Source: Dolomedes plantarius
Lineage: Eukaryota > Arthropoda > Arachnida > Araneae > Dolomedidae
DNA: 64,000 nucleotides
Assembly: GCA_907164885.2 (NCBI GenBank)
Contig: OU015501.1
Coordinates: 60,501,119 to 60,565,118, forward strand
Direction of reading: 5' to 3'
Positions within the stretch are counted from its first letter, which is position 1. The number at the start of each line of letters is the position of its first letter. Both the position numbers and the translations under genes were made by a program. Below are positions 12,332 through 22,871 of the stretch, one piece after another. A model generated the notes under the pieces. The model did no database searches, was not told where the DNA came from, and worked only from the letters and a program-made list of their open reading frames with translations.

Positions 12332-14205
12332 CCGGGTGGTTATAATTAAACTTCCCCAATAAACGGCATCCTTCAGCGCAAACGGGTGAACGGAATGCAA
12401 CGAAATTTCGTATATGGGCTATACACGAGATGCGCACACGCAATTTCGAAAAAAAATTTTAGTTCCAAAATGTCCACTAGAGGGAGCCTTTTCGTGAAAA
12501 CATGAAATTTAACACAATAAACGATCAAAAACGGAATACAGAAACAATATTAACAATCCAGAACAAGAATTATGAGTAATAAAATGTAAAACCGGGAAAA
12601 GCTGTCAGTTGTAGGAGAAAAATGTCGAGATTTGCCTGCTTGAGAAGAAGAGGATGCTTTATGCAAAACACGTTTGGGTATAAAACGTTTGCAGACGTTG
12701 TCATGTTTAAGTCGATGTTTCCAGCTGTACTAATGACGGTCTCTTTAGTTGAACGTGCGTTATTGGTGAAGCTGTTTTACGTAAACAAGGGGAATGCTTC
12801 TGATGCAGTTTGTGAATTTCGTCGTAGAAAGAACCTACGGCGTGGACCAATGTCTACTAAAGGTATCCGGGCCATGATTAAGATATTTGAAGAGACGGGG
12901 AAATTAGGAGTTCAACCTGGAAGTGGCCGTAAACGTGTCACACCGGTACTTGTTGATGCCGTCAAGACAGCTGTTGACGCACAGTCACAGACATCAGAGT
13001 TTGGGAGCAGTAGCACGCGTGCAGTTTCTAGACAGACAGGCTATTCTTACAGCACTATCCGAAAAGTACTCAGAAACATAATGCATAACTTCCCATACAA
13101 GATCCGCCATACCCAGGAGCTGCTTGATAGTGACGAGCCACAACGTCTCTCATTCGCAGTCAGTTTTCTCAACAGAATGACTGTTGATCTGTCATGGCCT
13201 TGGAATATTCTGTGGAGCGACGAGGCTCATTTCTATCTCAATGGGACAGTCAACACAAAGAATTGCCCCATTTGGGCTAAGGAAAATCCGCGGATCCAGG
13301 CTGAATTTCCCCTACAGTCTCCAAAGGTCACAGTCTGGTGTGGATTCACGGCGACATTCATCCTTGGGCCATTCTTCTTTGAGGAACTCGGTGAACGTGG
13401 GCCTGTCACATGTTCTGTTACGGGCCGTCGGTACCATGACATGCTGCAGACGTTTGTTGTGCCGCAACTACAGCAAAGGCGGGTCCTTACATCGACCATT
13501 TTCATGCAAGATGGTGCGCCCCCACATATCCATGGGTTCGTGAAGGCGTTATTGTTCCAACACATCACGAAGGAACGTGTTATTAGTCGCTCCTTTCCTA
13601 ATCCATGGCCACCACGTTCGCCGGATCTAACTCTATGCAATTTCTGGTTATGGGACTATTTAAAAAGTCTGGTGTATCGTGGAGGTGTTGCGACGTTGAA
13701 TGACTTAAAGAACTCCATAACGTTTCATGTGCGAAGCCTCATAACTGATCAGTTACGATCTGCTGTTGAACACACTGTCCATCGACTTGAAATTTTGCAG
13801 GTGAATGAAGGTGGTCACGTGGAGCAGCTTTCCCTACATCGTCCTGGACACGATTAACAACTGCTCCTCTTGTGCAATTTCGTCTTAATCTGTTCTTGTT
13901 TCTGCAAAATGAACTGTTTTTGTTTCTCCCTTACCTTTACTTAATGTGGTTCGAAGACAAGGTGATAAGAAACTAGTCCATAAATGTTAATATTGTTTCT
14001 GTATTCTGTTTTCGTCGTTTATTGTGTTAAATTTCATGTTTTTCCCGAAAAGGCGCCCTCTGGTGGATTTTTGGTCTAATTTTTTTTTCGAAATTCCGTG
14101 AGCGTATCTCATGTATAGCCCATATACAAAATTTCGTTGCATTCCGTTCACCCGTTTTCGCTGCAGGATGCCGTTTTTAGGGGAAGTTTAATTATAACCA
14201 CCCGG
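12332..14205 (+). mobile_element. Mariner-superfamily element with long terminal inverted repeats and DUF4817-type transposase
   Basis: The element runs from ccgggtggttataattaaac to its reverse complement, ending ..ccacccgg, with TA at 12330-12331 and 14206-14207. The inverted repeats are unusually long: about 225 bases on the left (12332-12556) pair with about 219 on the right (13987-14205), differing by scattered substitutions. A full-length transposase frame lies between them. The same terminal core (gggtg.ttataattaaa) is seen in the element at 52434-54186, so the two belong to related families. The right-hand TA is shared with the next transposon, which starts at 14208. Confidence 0.92.
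12622..13857 (+). CDS. Mariner-superfamily (DUF4817-type) transposase, full-length frame, third catalytic Asp replaced by Asn
   Basis: This is an uninterrupted 411-codon frame for a DDE/D-type transposase, the enzyme that cuts and re-joins its own element's ends in the nucleus. The family N-terminus aligns better from Met38 (12733), so residues 1-37 may be leader. A DUF4817-like helix-turn-helix spans about residues 45-110 (GNASDAVCEFRRRKNLRRGP). A second DNA-binding segment follows at about 125-165. The catalytic core has the first Asp in WSDEAHF (residue 200) and the second in FMQDGAPPH (297). The third position, in SPDLTLCNFWLWDYLK, is Asn340 (codon aat), whereas the related element at 52434 has Asp in PCDFWLWGY. 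Forty-two residues separate 297 from 340. Asn at this position should abolish metal-dependent catalysis, so the protein is probably inactive despite its open frame. The family call is firm; inactivity is inference. Confidence 0.88.
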   Translation: MSRFACLRRRGCFMQNTFGYKTFADVVMFKSMFPAVLMTVSLVERALLVKLFYVNKGNASDAVCEFRRRKNLRRGPMSTKGIRAMIKIFEETGKLGVQPGSGRKRVTPVLVDAVKTAVDAQSQTSEFGSSSTRAVSRQTGYSYSTIRKVLRNIMHNFPYKIRHTQELLDSDEPQRLSFAVSFLNRMTVDLSWPWNILWSDEAHFYLNGTVNTKNCPIWAKENPRIQAEFPLQSPKVTVWCGFTATFILGPFFFEELGERGPVTCSVTGRRYHDMLQTFVVPQLQQRRVLTSTIFMQDGAPPHIHGFVKALLFQHITKERVISRSFPNPWPPRSPDLTLCNFWLWDYLKSLVYRGGVATLNDLKNSITFHVRSLITDQLRSAVEHTVHRLEILQVNEGGHVEQLSLHRPGHD

Positions 14206-14239
14206 TACACTGAAGAGCCAAAAAAACTGTTACACCTGC

Positions 14240-15246
14240 CTAATATCGTGTAGGGCCTTCACGAACATGCGGAAGTGCAGCAACACGATGTGGCATGGAC
14301 TCGACTAATGTCTGAAGGTATCCTGGAGGCAATTCCCACCATGAATCCTGCAGGGCAGTCCACAAATCCATAGGAGTGCGAGAGGGTGGAGATCTCTTCT
14401 GAACAGCATGTTGCAAGGCATCCCAGATATGCTCAATAAGGATCATATCTGGGGATTTAGGTGGCCAATGGAAAAGTCTAAAGTCAGAAGAGTGATTCTG
14501 GAGCTACTCGGTAGCGACTCTCGACGTGTGGGGTGTCGCATTGTCCTGCTGGAAGTGTATAAGTCCGTTGGAATGCACAATGGGCATGAATGGGTGTAGA
14601 TGATCGGACAGGTCCTACTCAGGATCGGACAGGATGTACTCGTCACCTGTCAGAGTTGTCTCTAGACGATTCAGGGGTCCCATATCATGCCAACTGCACA
14701 CGCCCCATACCATCCCAGAGGCTCCACCAGCTTGAACAGTCCCCTGTTGACATGTACGGGCCATGGATTCATAAGGTTGTCTCTATACCTGTACACGTCC
14801 ATCCGCCCGATAGAATTAGAAATTTGACTCGTCAGATCAGGCAGAGCGTTTCCAGTTATCAACAGTCAAATGGAGGTATTGATGGGCCCAAGAGAGGTGT
14901 AAAGTTTTGTGCCATGCAGTCAACAGCGGTACACGAAAGGGCACGCTGACACTTCTTGATGCCCCAGCATTGAAATCCGCAGCAATATGAGGATGTGTTG
15001 CACGTCTATCACGTTTAAGTATTCTCGTCAGTCGTCGACGGTACCGTTCTTTCAAGGTATTTTTCCGGCCACGCGCTGTCGGAGATTTGATGTTTTATCA
15101 GATACCTGATATTCACGGTACACTCATGAAATGTTGGTACGCGAAAATCCAAATTGCATCGCTACCTCGGAGATGCTACGTCCCATGTCCCGTGTGCCGA
15201 CTACAACTCCCCGTTCAAAGTCATATATATCGTGATTACCTGCCAT
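14240..15246 (-). pseudogene. Tc1-like transposase pseudogene, minus strand
   Basis: The start codon is at 15246-15244 (reading MAGNHDIYDFERG) and the stop is near 14240 after the family-typical ending HVREGPTRY. The C-terminal part (14240-14446) is open and carries the IEHIWDAL block that follows the catalytic Glu. The N-terminal helix-turn-helix is readable at 15100-15246. The middle is frameshifted and holds a short tandem duplication (gatcggacagg.. at 14602 and again at 14623). The total length of about 335 codons equals that of intact relatives. It is inactive. Confidence 0.8.
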
Positions 15247-15280
15247 TGTAGCAGCAAGAACCGATCTAACAGCTTCTCCA

Positions 15281-17724
15281 CAGGACCACAGGAAAATTGG
15301 TCTAACTGCACTACCTGGGCCACGCCCTCAAGTGCAGGCTTTCAGAAAATAAGCAGCGGGGAACCATGATTGGACAGAAAGTAGAGAGAGAAGAAAAGTG
15401 AATGGAGCGCTCAGGATCTTCGAGTTCAATGCCTTCAGCTGGAATCACCGAAGTGATCCAGCATCGGGCAAGACAGTAGGAAAGTAAAATGATACTGTAG
15501 AAATCTTCCCGGAAATGGGAGAGAAAATGGCTTAGCTACAGTAAAAATATGAAGAGGAGGAAGTTTAAGGATAGCAACACATAATATTTATTTTGTTTTG
15601 AAGTTTTTATTATTTTTTTTTGCCTTAGCAAACCTAAGTATTATTTTTCATTTTTTAAGAGAAGCAGACAAGGGACAAATTAAAAAAGAGAAAGGATGGC
15701 TCTAGGCCTTTTCCTGTTTTGGGGATCAGCATGATCATAATTTGCAAATTCTAGTAATAAATCATTGTCAATAGACTTGTGAAAATTAAGAGCTAATTTT
15801 TGAAGATAATTTCGAATAGCTGGGAGTCCAATCTCCCTATAGATGTCAGCATTTCTAAAGTACCAAGGGGCGTTAACGATTTGCCTAATGGTGCTGCTTT
15901 GAGCGGTAGCTAATTTTTTAATGTGCGTTTTTGCACAGTATGACCATGCTGGCCCACCATACGTAATAATAGGTCGAAGGTAAGAATTATACAAGAGCAA
16001 TTTGTTACTAATACTTAATTTGCTGTTTCGAGAAATTAAGGGGTAGATTAACCTGCGAGCTGCTCGAAACTTGTCCCTAATATGTGTAATATGTTGTTTC
16101 CAAGTGATATTTTTGTCAAGAATAACGCCGAGGTATCTAACAGTGTCAGACCAGGGGATTTTTGTATTGCCTATTTGAATTTGGTGATTTTGAAAGGTCT
16201 TTTTACGTTTAGAAGTGAAAAGTACAGCTACACATTTTTCAGAGTTAATTTTAATTCTCCATTTGTCGAGCCAGAGTTGAATGGTGGTCATATGTTTATT
16301 AACATTTTTAATGGCATATTTAAAATTTTTGCAAGTGGAGTACAGGGCTGTGTCATCAGCGAAGATAGCTAAATTTACATTAGTGTGTTGGGGAATATCG
16401 TTAACGAAAATGTTAAAGAGAATTGGTGCCAGAACGCTGCCTTGTGGTAAGCCACTATGAATTTGGAATTTTTCAGAAAGTTGACCGTTAATTTTGACTT
16501 GGAAGGTGCGATTGTTGAGATAAGAAATTAAAATTTTGATGATTTGAGGGGGAAAGTTATAATTTATAAGTTTATGAATTAATCCGTCAATCCAAACTTT
16601 ATCGAAAGCAAGTGCAACATCAAGGAACAGGGCAGCAGTGGAATGTTTATTTTTCTTTGCTTTAGTTAAGTGTTCGATGAGGCGGTAGACTTGATGAGGG
16701 GCAGAAAGGGATTTTCTAAAGCCGAATTGGTAAGGGATGAGGATATGATTATTTTCGAGGTGTTCGTTAATGTATTTAGCAATAAATTTTTCAGTAATTT
16801 TGCTGATGGAATTAAGAAGACTAATGGGCCGATAACTAGTGGGGGAAGAGGGTGGTTTGTTCGGTTTAAGAATGGGGACTATGATAGAGTTTTTCCAGCT
16901 ATGTGGAAAGTGTTCAAATTTGAAAACAGAGATAATGACGATAGTAATTTTGAAAATGTATTTATAGGGGAGATTTTTGAGAACTGTGTTGTTGATATTG
17001 TCTTCTCCGGGGGATTTACGTTTAGGAAGTTTTTTAATGATTTCACGGACGTCATTTGGGACAATGTAAGGAGTAGGGCTTTCATGAGGAGTATTAAGGA
17101 AGAGGTTTAAACTATTATTAACAATGTTTTCTGTGCTTGAGTTAATGATAGGATTGGGGGTGAAGTTTTTAGCGAAGTTTTTGCCAATGAGATTACATTT
17201 ATCAGCTTCAGTAAGGGCTTTCGAGTTGAGTTCAGGGTCTTTTAAAGGGGGAATGGTACGATATTGGTTTTTGAAACGTTTTGCAGCTCGCCAAATGGAG
17301 TTATCCGTAGTATCAAGAGATTCTAAATAATTTTGCCAGTTTTTGTTGGATTGGTCTCTGAGGTAATATTTAAGGTCTTCCTGGGCTTTGTTCATGTTAG
17401 TTTTGTTTTGGGGAGTTCTATTAATCTGCCAGTTTTTGCGCGCTCTGTTTTTATTATTAATTAAGATTTTGAGTTGATGATCTTGATTGGTTTTAACTTT
17501 AGGAGGGATAATTTTGGTGCTGGTTTTAATACAATTATTGATATCCGCGGTGATACTGGTGACAAGGTTTTCAAGATCATTAACATTATTGACGATGGGA
17601 GGGATGTAAGGGATTTTATCAAGATCACTAGTAAATTTTTTCCAGTTAATTTGTTTAGTATAATTTATGATTAAGGGGTTGCGGTCAAGTGGTATTTTAA
17701 TTTCAACAGGGTTATGATCAGAAG
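15281..17724 (-). mobile_element. 5'-truncated Jockey-like LINE inserted in the Tc1 element
   Basis: A non-LTR retrotransposon fragment lies on the minus strand. It is flanked by a 13-base direct duplication, aacagcttctcca, at 15268-15280 and 17725-17737, as expected from target-primed reverse transcription. The 5' end is truncated inside the endonuclease domain, and the 3' part with the complete reverse transcriptase is present. No poly-A tail is seen at the 3' junction (15281), where the sequence is mixed. The Tc1 host sequence resumes directly at both junctions, so this insertion is younger than the Tc1. Confidence 0.88.
15680..17724 (-). CDS. Jockey-clade LINE reverse transcriptase (5'-truncated ORF2)
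   Basis: About 680 uninterrupted codons encode the C-terminal end of the apurinic-type endonuclease (SDHNPV at the extreme start) and a full reverse transcriptase. Visible motifs are SYRPISLLNSISKITEK; FLDVALAFDKVW, with the first catalytic Asp (about 16592-16628); GLPQGSVLAPILFN; FADD, with the paired catalytic Asp residues (16351-16371); and RYLGVILDKNITW. The endonuclease body and any ORF1 are missing, so the copy cannot move by itself. The open frame physically extends upstream to 18001. Those extra 90 or so codons are antisense Tc1 and DD41D sequence and are not part of the LINE protein. The lack of any stop or frameshift suggests a fairly recent insertion. Confidence 0.9.
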
Positions 17725-17858
17725 AACAGCTTCTCCAGACTCCTATTGTCTTATATAGGCGCTGCCGACCGCATAGCGTTGCGCTGATTGATTGCAAATA
17801 TCCGTTATTTGCACACGCATGCGTGGGCCAATATTTTTGGCTCTTCACTGTGTATATA

Positions 17859-19161
17859 CAGAGGCTGTTCGCACATTTTTTAGACGATTTTGGTAAGCGG
17901 TAATAAAAAATCGTTTGCTGCAAAAGAAATAATTGCAATTGTACTATGTTTTTAAAAGTCAAAATTTTCGTCTGCAGCTTGAAAGTTTTGTTTTTATTCA
18001 AAATGGCGTTTTTAACAAAGCAGTCGTTCGAAGGCTACATTTATGCTCTTTCCGAAGAGAAATATGCATACTCCGTTATCCAAAAACGATGTGAGAGTCA
18101 TGGTTTTGTGATATCTAAAGCGTCGATAGGTAATATCGTCAACAAGAAAGGAAAAAAACGTCAAATTGGAGCCTCAAGTGGGACAAAAATTCCAAACAAG
18201 TATCCAAGGAAAAAACGGACATCTTCGACTATTGCAAAGGTACGCTGTTTAATGTTAAAAGAAAATCCCCCTAGTCAAAGAACAGTTGCAAAATCATTAA
18301 AATGGTCGGTGTCCACTGTAAACAAAATGATAAACGTTGATTTAAATCTTAAGAAAGCGAAAAAAACGCAATGTGCATCGTCTTCTTCCAAATCATATCG
18401 CTGAACGCAGGACACGCTGCAGAATTCTATATGAGAAACACTTATCCAAAAAAAAATGGAAAACAATTGTCACAATAGATGAATCATGGGTGTATTTAAA
18501 TGATTGCAACAAAAAAAGAGCCATTTATTATCATAAAAGGAGAGAAAAAAATTTAAGTACATGGTTCAAAGAATCGAAAGAAAGTTTTTCTAAGGGATTC
18601 ATGATTGTTGCTGGTTTTTCTTATAATGGCAAGTTAAAAATAAAGAGTGTGGAAAAAAATGTCAAGATTAACTCCAAATACTATCAGGAACATATTTTAT
18701 CGCCAATTTTTCTGAATGAAATACCATCGCTTTACCCACAGTGCCATCAATCTGTGAGACTCCGTCAGGACAAAGCTAGCAGTCACACATCAAAATCCAC
18801 TGTAAATTTCCTAAAAGAAATGGAACACAAAACTGGTATCAAGGCCATACCCTTCACTGATATCCCTACTAAATCTCCCGATGTATCGCCTATGGATGTT
18901 TGTGGTTTCGGACTTTTAAAATCTGCATTATCCAAACGTCGTCCCAAAACCCTTACAGGACTCTGTAAAGCTGTTCAGGAGGAATGGGATAGAATACCTT
19001 TTCTGACACTTCAATAGGCATTATTATCCTGGAAATTGCGGTGTCGAAAGATAGTTCAGAATAAGGGATGTCAAATAGAACATTTAAAACACAAGAATTT
19101 TATGTAATTTAGTTTTGTGAATACAATATACATCGTCTAAAAAATGTGTGAACAGCCTCTG
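17859..19161 (+). mobile_element. DD41D-type Tc1/mariner-superfamily element, copy 1
   Basis: This 1303-base element starts cagaggctgttcgcacattt and ends with the inverse, ..tgtgtgaacagcctctg, with about 30-base terminal inverted repeats and TA duplications (17857-17858, 19162-19163). Only TATATA separates it from the Tc1 element ending at 17852. Two further copies lie at 24475-25777 (inverted) and 35161-36461. Confidence 0.92.
18003..19106 (+). pseudogene. DD41D transposase, copy 1: one homopolymer frameshift plus a premature stop
   Basis: The start is the ATG at 18003 (MAFLTKQSFEGYIY). The first 130 codons form a helix-turn-helix DNA-binding region. At 18360-18366 a run of seven A shifts the frame. 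The remainder is open to TAG at 19015. Catalytic residues are visible: Asp in TIDESWVY, Asp in RQDKASSH, and Asp in SPDVSPMDVCGFGLLK, with 41 residues between the last two. Copy 3 has six A at the same run and stays in frame there, and it reads Lys where copies 1 and 2 have the terminal TAG, extending about 30 residues further to a stop equivalent to 19104-19106. Copy 1 therefore has two visible lesions if the copy-3 state is ancestral. An open question is whether the A7 run is read through by slippage. Confidence 0.8.
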
Positions 19162-19163
19162 TA

Positions 19164-22162
19164 TATATATATATATAAACAAATATATGAACATTTTATT
19201 AAAAGAAAAAATCAAAACTGAAAAATTATGGTTCTTTCTGTGTATGAGATTAAGCCCTGAGTTTGATTTTAATTTTTTTTTATATCATGGAAACTGTGAT
19301 TCATGCAACTCTACTCTTCAAGCATTATGTTCACTAGTAGGATGACGTTTCAAGCTATTTTCTTCATTTTTTAATCATTCCTTTTTAAAACGGAGAAATT
19401 TCATCTTTCTCTAATTTACATTTAATAGTAGAGGTAACGTGCATTAAGTTCGAATGGAATGTCGCGTCTAGATGTTTCAAGGCTATTATTTTCTAAATTA
19501 TTAAAAGAAAAAAATCATCCGTTATTCATTTAAAATATACAAATATAAATACAGAAAATTCACGGAATTTAAAATAAAATGTTTATTTATGAGGTCAACA
19601 ACAAAATTAATGTTCTACGATTGTTTTCTCTTCCGTCAAAGGATTTTATTTTTAAAGGGGAAAAACTGGTAATTCCAGTCTGTCCATAATTGTCTAACAT
19701 CTTCATAATTGCAGTTTAAAGGAGAAAATATAAAATTCCACAATCTTCTGTTAGTATAACCTGGAGATCTTAAAATAGGTAATTAGACTGATTCAGTGTG
19801 ATATAGGTTAACTGAAATTTGTTTGTCTCTGATAGTTCAAGGAAAATAGTTTTACGGTATGTGCTGCCGTTCTCTTGATCATGTATCTATATTTTGTAAA
19901 AGTAAAGTTATGAAAGTTTAGGTTATTTGTGCTCAAACAGCAGCATATTTTTTTTTAAGTGACATGTTTTTACTCTGAATTAGGTTTGGCTATTGCTATT
20001 CTCTGTTGGAATTTGGTACAGGATACACCTTTGTTTTTCTTTGAGTCATTTCGTCAGATACGTCTTTCAATGCCAGTGGTCGTATTATTTCATATTATTT
20101 ATGTTAATAAAGATGGGATCTAAAGCCATGTCACCCCAAGCTTTTATCAAATCTGTCACGTGACATCTGGAGTATCGCGCATATTTGAACAGATTAGAAG
20201 CATTGCTTCGAATTTTGGATTAAAGCAACACGTCTGGATGATTAATACATCTCGGCATTAGATAGCGATCTTGTAAACACATATTTGATAGCATCCTTCA
20301 TCTTCGGGGTTCGTTAGTCCTAACTCTGTCTGTAATATTGCTATTAGTTAATACAAGGAAAAAATTGTCATCCAATCAAACAGTTAATACCCCTTATCGA
20401 TAAGAGAATGTTCTGTATAAGAAAAAGAAATCTAAAGGCAAATAAATGGTTATTAACCTTCTGCCTAAAGCTGTTTTTTTCTATGAAAAAGTTTGCAAAG
20501 CATGTGCCGAAGTTTATTTAATTTTGAATTAGTGGATTAATTAAATTTTGTTTGTAATGTTTATGTTATACCCAGCTTGAAATATGTAACTCCACATGTA
20601 TCACGAATGTGAATTATTTTTTCTAATAAAAAATATTCTTTTTTTATACACGTGTATAAAATTTTAAATTTTCAGCAAAAAATAAAAAAATTACTCCAGT
20701 ATTTTTTAATAAATATTACTGCAAACTATTGAAAATTTATTACTGAAAATCTGTTAATAAAAATTAGTTAAACAATTTAATATAAAACATAATATAAAAT
20801 GTATTCTGTGTTTAGAAAATTTCCGAATGTCACATTTTTTTTATGACTTAAAGATAAGGATCCAGATGAAATTTTTTTAATAAAGAAACAAAAAGCTACT
20901 TATATTTTAAGAATATATGCGTTATTTGAAGAAGAGCGGACAGAATAAGCTTTTTTTCGGTGGTATGGTTTCTCTAATATTCCTCTAAATTTTTATCCTT
21001 GAATGAGCAATATAATAGACAAACAATAATTTAAAAAAGGATTTTTTTCCCAAAAATAGATTTGGAGTTGTTTTATTTAATTGTTTAACTTACAGTCATA
21101 AAGGGTAAATACAGTTTTTTTACTTAAAAATATATACACCTCTTGTATATACAATTCAAATCCACAAGTCTTAGAATCGTACTTAATATTTTTTGCTGTT
21201 TAAAATTTTTAACGTAAAATGTGAAAACGTCTTATGTTACTGCCCTTTTCAGTTAGCAGGCAGTTATAAAATCTGGACCGAAGATTTTGCATAGCTAAGA
21301 AAGGAACTGAATTCCTTTCGCTGCTCTTGAAGGATTTCAGAAGAAGTCCCTACTTATTGGAATAAGTCCCTTTTTCCTCAGATATCCCGTTCTATACGAT
21401 TGTGGCGTGTATGTTTCTGGTTTATTTGGGTGATTAGTTCATACTCATAATATTTTCTCTTTGGATAAAATTACAGAAAATCTGTGTTCTTTGAAGCTCT
21501 ATATTACAACAGAATAATAGGAAATGAATGACATCTCGCTGAAAAAGCGAGGCTTTGAATCTTAGTATTTCGACTTTTAGTGTTGAGAATCGAAATTGCC
21601 GCGCGACCGTGTAATATCTGAGGCAGCAATTTTTACTTTGGTAGTGTAGCTTAGATCAGAAATGAACAATATGGGACAGGGATATCCCTCCTCTAACGAT
21701 TGTTATTTCACCTGCTCCATCTCAATCCAATAACCAGTGTTATAAAGCTAGTGTACCCATGCGCGATCTCGCTGAAAGGTTTGTGACATAAAGCCTACGA
21801 TAACAAATATATACACCCCCGGCATACCCAGGCAGCCTTGGACCTAGGTTTTGCCTTTGTTAGGGGTTACGCAACAAGGGATAGCATATGAGCTCACTGG
21901 AGGGAAAGAACTTCCAAATGCGGATTTCTCTAAATTTTTTCTGGTGACTGACCAAATGAAAACACCCAAGAATCATCGTCTTTCACGAATTGGGCTACAA
22001 GTTTTAGATTACTTGAAGATCTCAAAATGGACAAAACTTAATGGGGAGTGTTTATGGGGAGGTTAACTTTTAAGGGTCTCTTACACTAGAGTGGTATATA
22101 TTTGCAATTAGCTTCACCCCGCTGTGCATGCTCTATGCGTTTTGTCACCTACGATAATAATT
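19164..22162. other. AT-rich non-coding DNA, no gene recognised
   Basis: A short TATATA run follows the transposon end. Beyond it I find no coding frame with family resemblance, no inverted repeat pair and no RNA gene. Poly-A and poly-T runs are frequent. Confidence 0.5.
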
Positions 22163-22260
22163 TACCTAAATACAGTAGTTAGTAAAATACCTAAATACAG
22201 TAGTACTTAAATACAGTGCAGTAATACCTAAATACAGTAGTTACCTAAATACAGTAGTAA
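22163..22260. repeat. Minisatellite of cctaaatacagtagt units
   Basis: The unit (a)cctaaatacagtagt occurs five times with variable spacers of a few bases between 22163 and 22260, one unit starting actt instead of acct. It is non-coding. Confidence 0.85.
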
Positions 22261-22871
22261 GTTCGCAGTTTCTCAAAGTTCCGTAAAGATACGTGGAGGG
22301 TTAAAGAAGGTACTCCCGGGGCGCTGGGTTATTGAAATATATTCCCTGGGTTGATTTTGTTCCATGGACGACCTTAGCTAGATCTTCTTGACAATTCCCA
22401 AGTGTTATTGGTTAAGTTTCTTCCATAAATGATTAATAGCCCTGAGACGTATATTTAGGTCTGTTGCTGCCAAAGCTTGTTCGGCCTTCATTTCTGCCTT
22501 TGTAGTTCAAGTTAAATCTTCAAAATTACAACTGGCCTAGAAAAACTGTTATGAAACATTTCTAATATCTGGAAAGCTTCTTAAACGCAAACAGCCAAGA
22601 AGTAATATCGGTAGAATTACATGTTGGTTTATAAATAAGCTACATAATTCATTTACTAGACTGCATTTTGAGATTTGCTCTGCAAATTTTTCTGCGGAAT
22701 ATTTTTTATCTACTTTATTTGTGCGTGTTTAGTAAATACTGTTACTTTTAATCCAGTGCTTTATGTTATACGCCTAAAGTTTCTCTTCAGCCTAGAATTT
22801 CGTAGAGCAATACATTTTCATATAGAAAACAGATGCCAGCATCAATAATGTTGCTCAAATTTTGATTTTCT

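Larger units (their letters stand above)
14208..17852 (-). mobile_element. Tc1-like transposon, decayed and interrupted by a LINE
   Basis: The left end, cactgaagagccaaaaaaac, is matched by the inverted end ..ttttggctcttcactgtg at about 17835-17852. TA lies at 14206-14207 and 17853-17854. Removing the LINE at 15281-17724 and one copy of its 13-bp target duplication leaves about 1.2 kb, a usual Tc1 size. Transposase fragments lie on the minus strand. The left TA is the same dinucleotide that closes the mariner element, so the two insertions share a target site. Confidence 0.85.

Noticed and set aside
13184..13640. Open frames on both strands inside the mariner transposase region
   Set aside because: They are shadows of the transposase frame 12622-13857, which alone carries the family motifs.
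16670..17110. 146-residue plus-strand open frame
   Set aside because: It is antisense to the LINE reverse transcriptase, whose minus-strand frame has all RT motifs; the plus-strand product resembles nothing.
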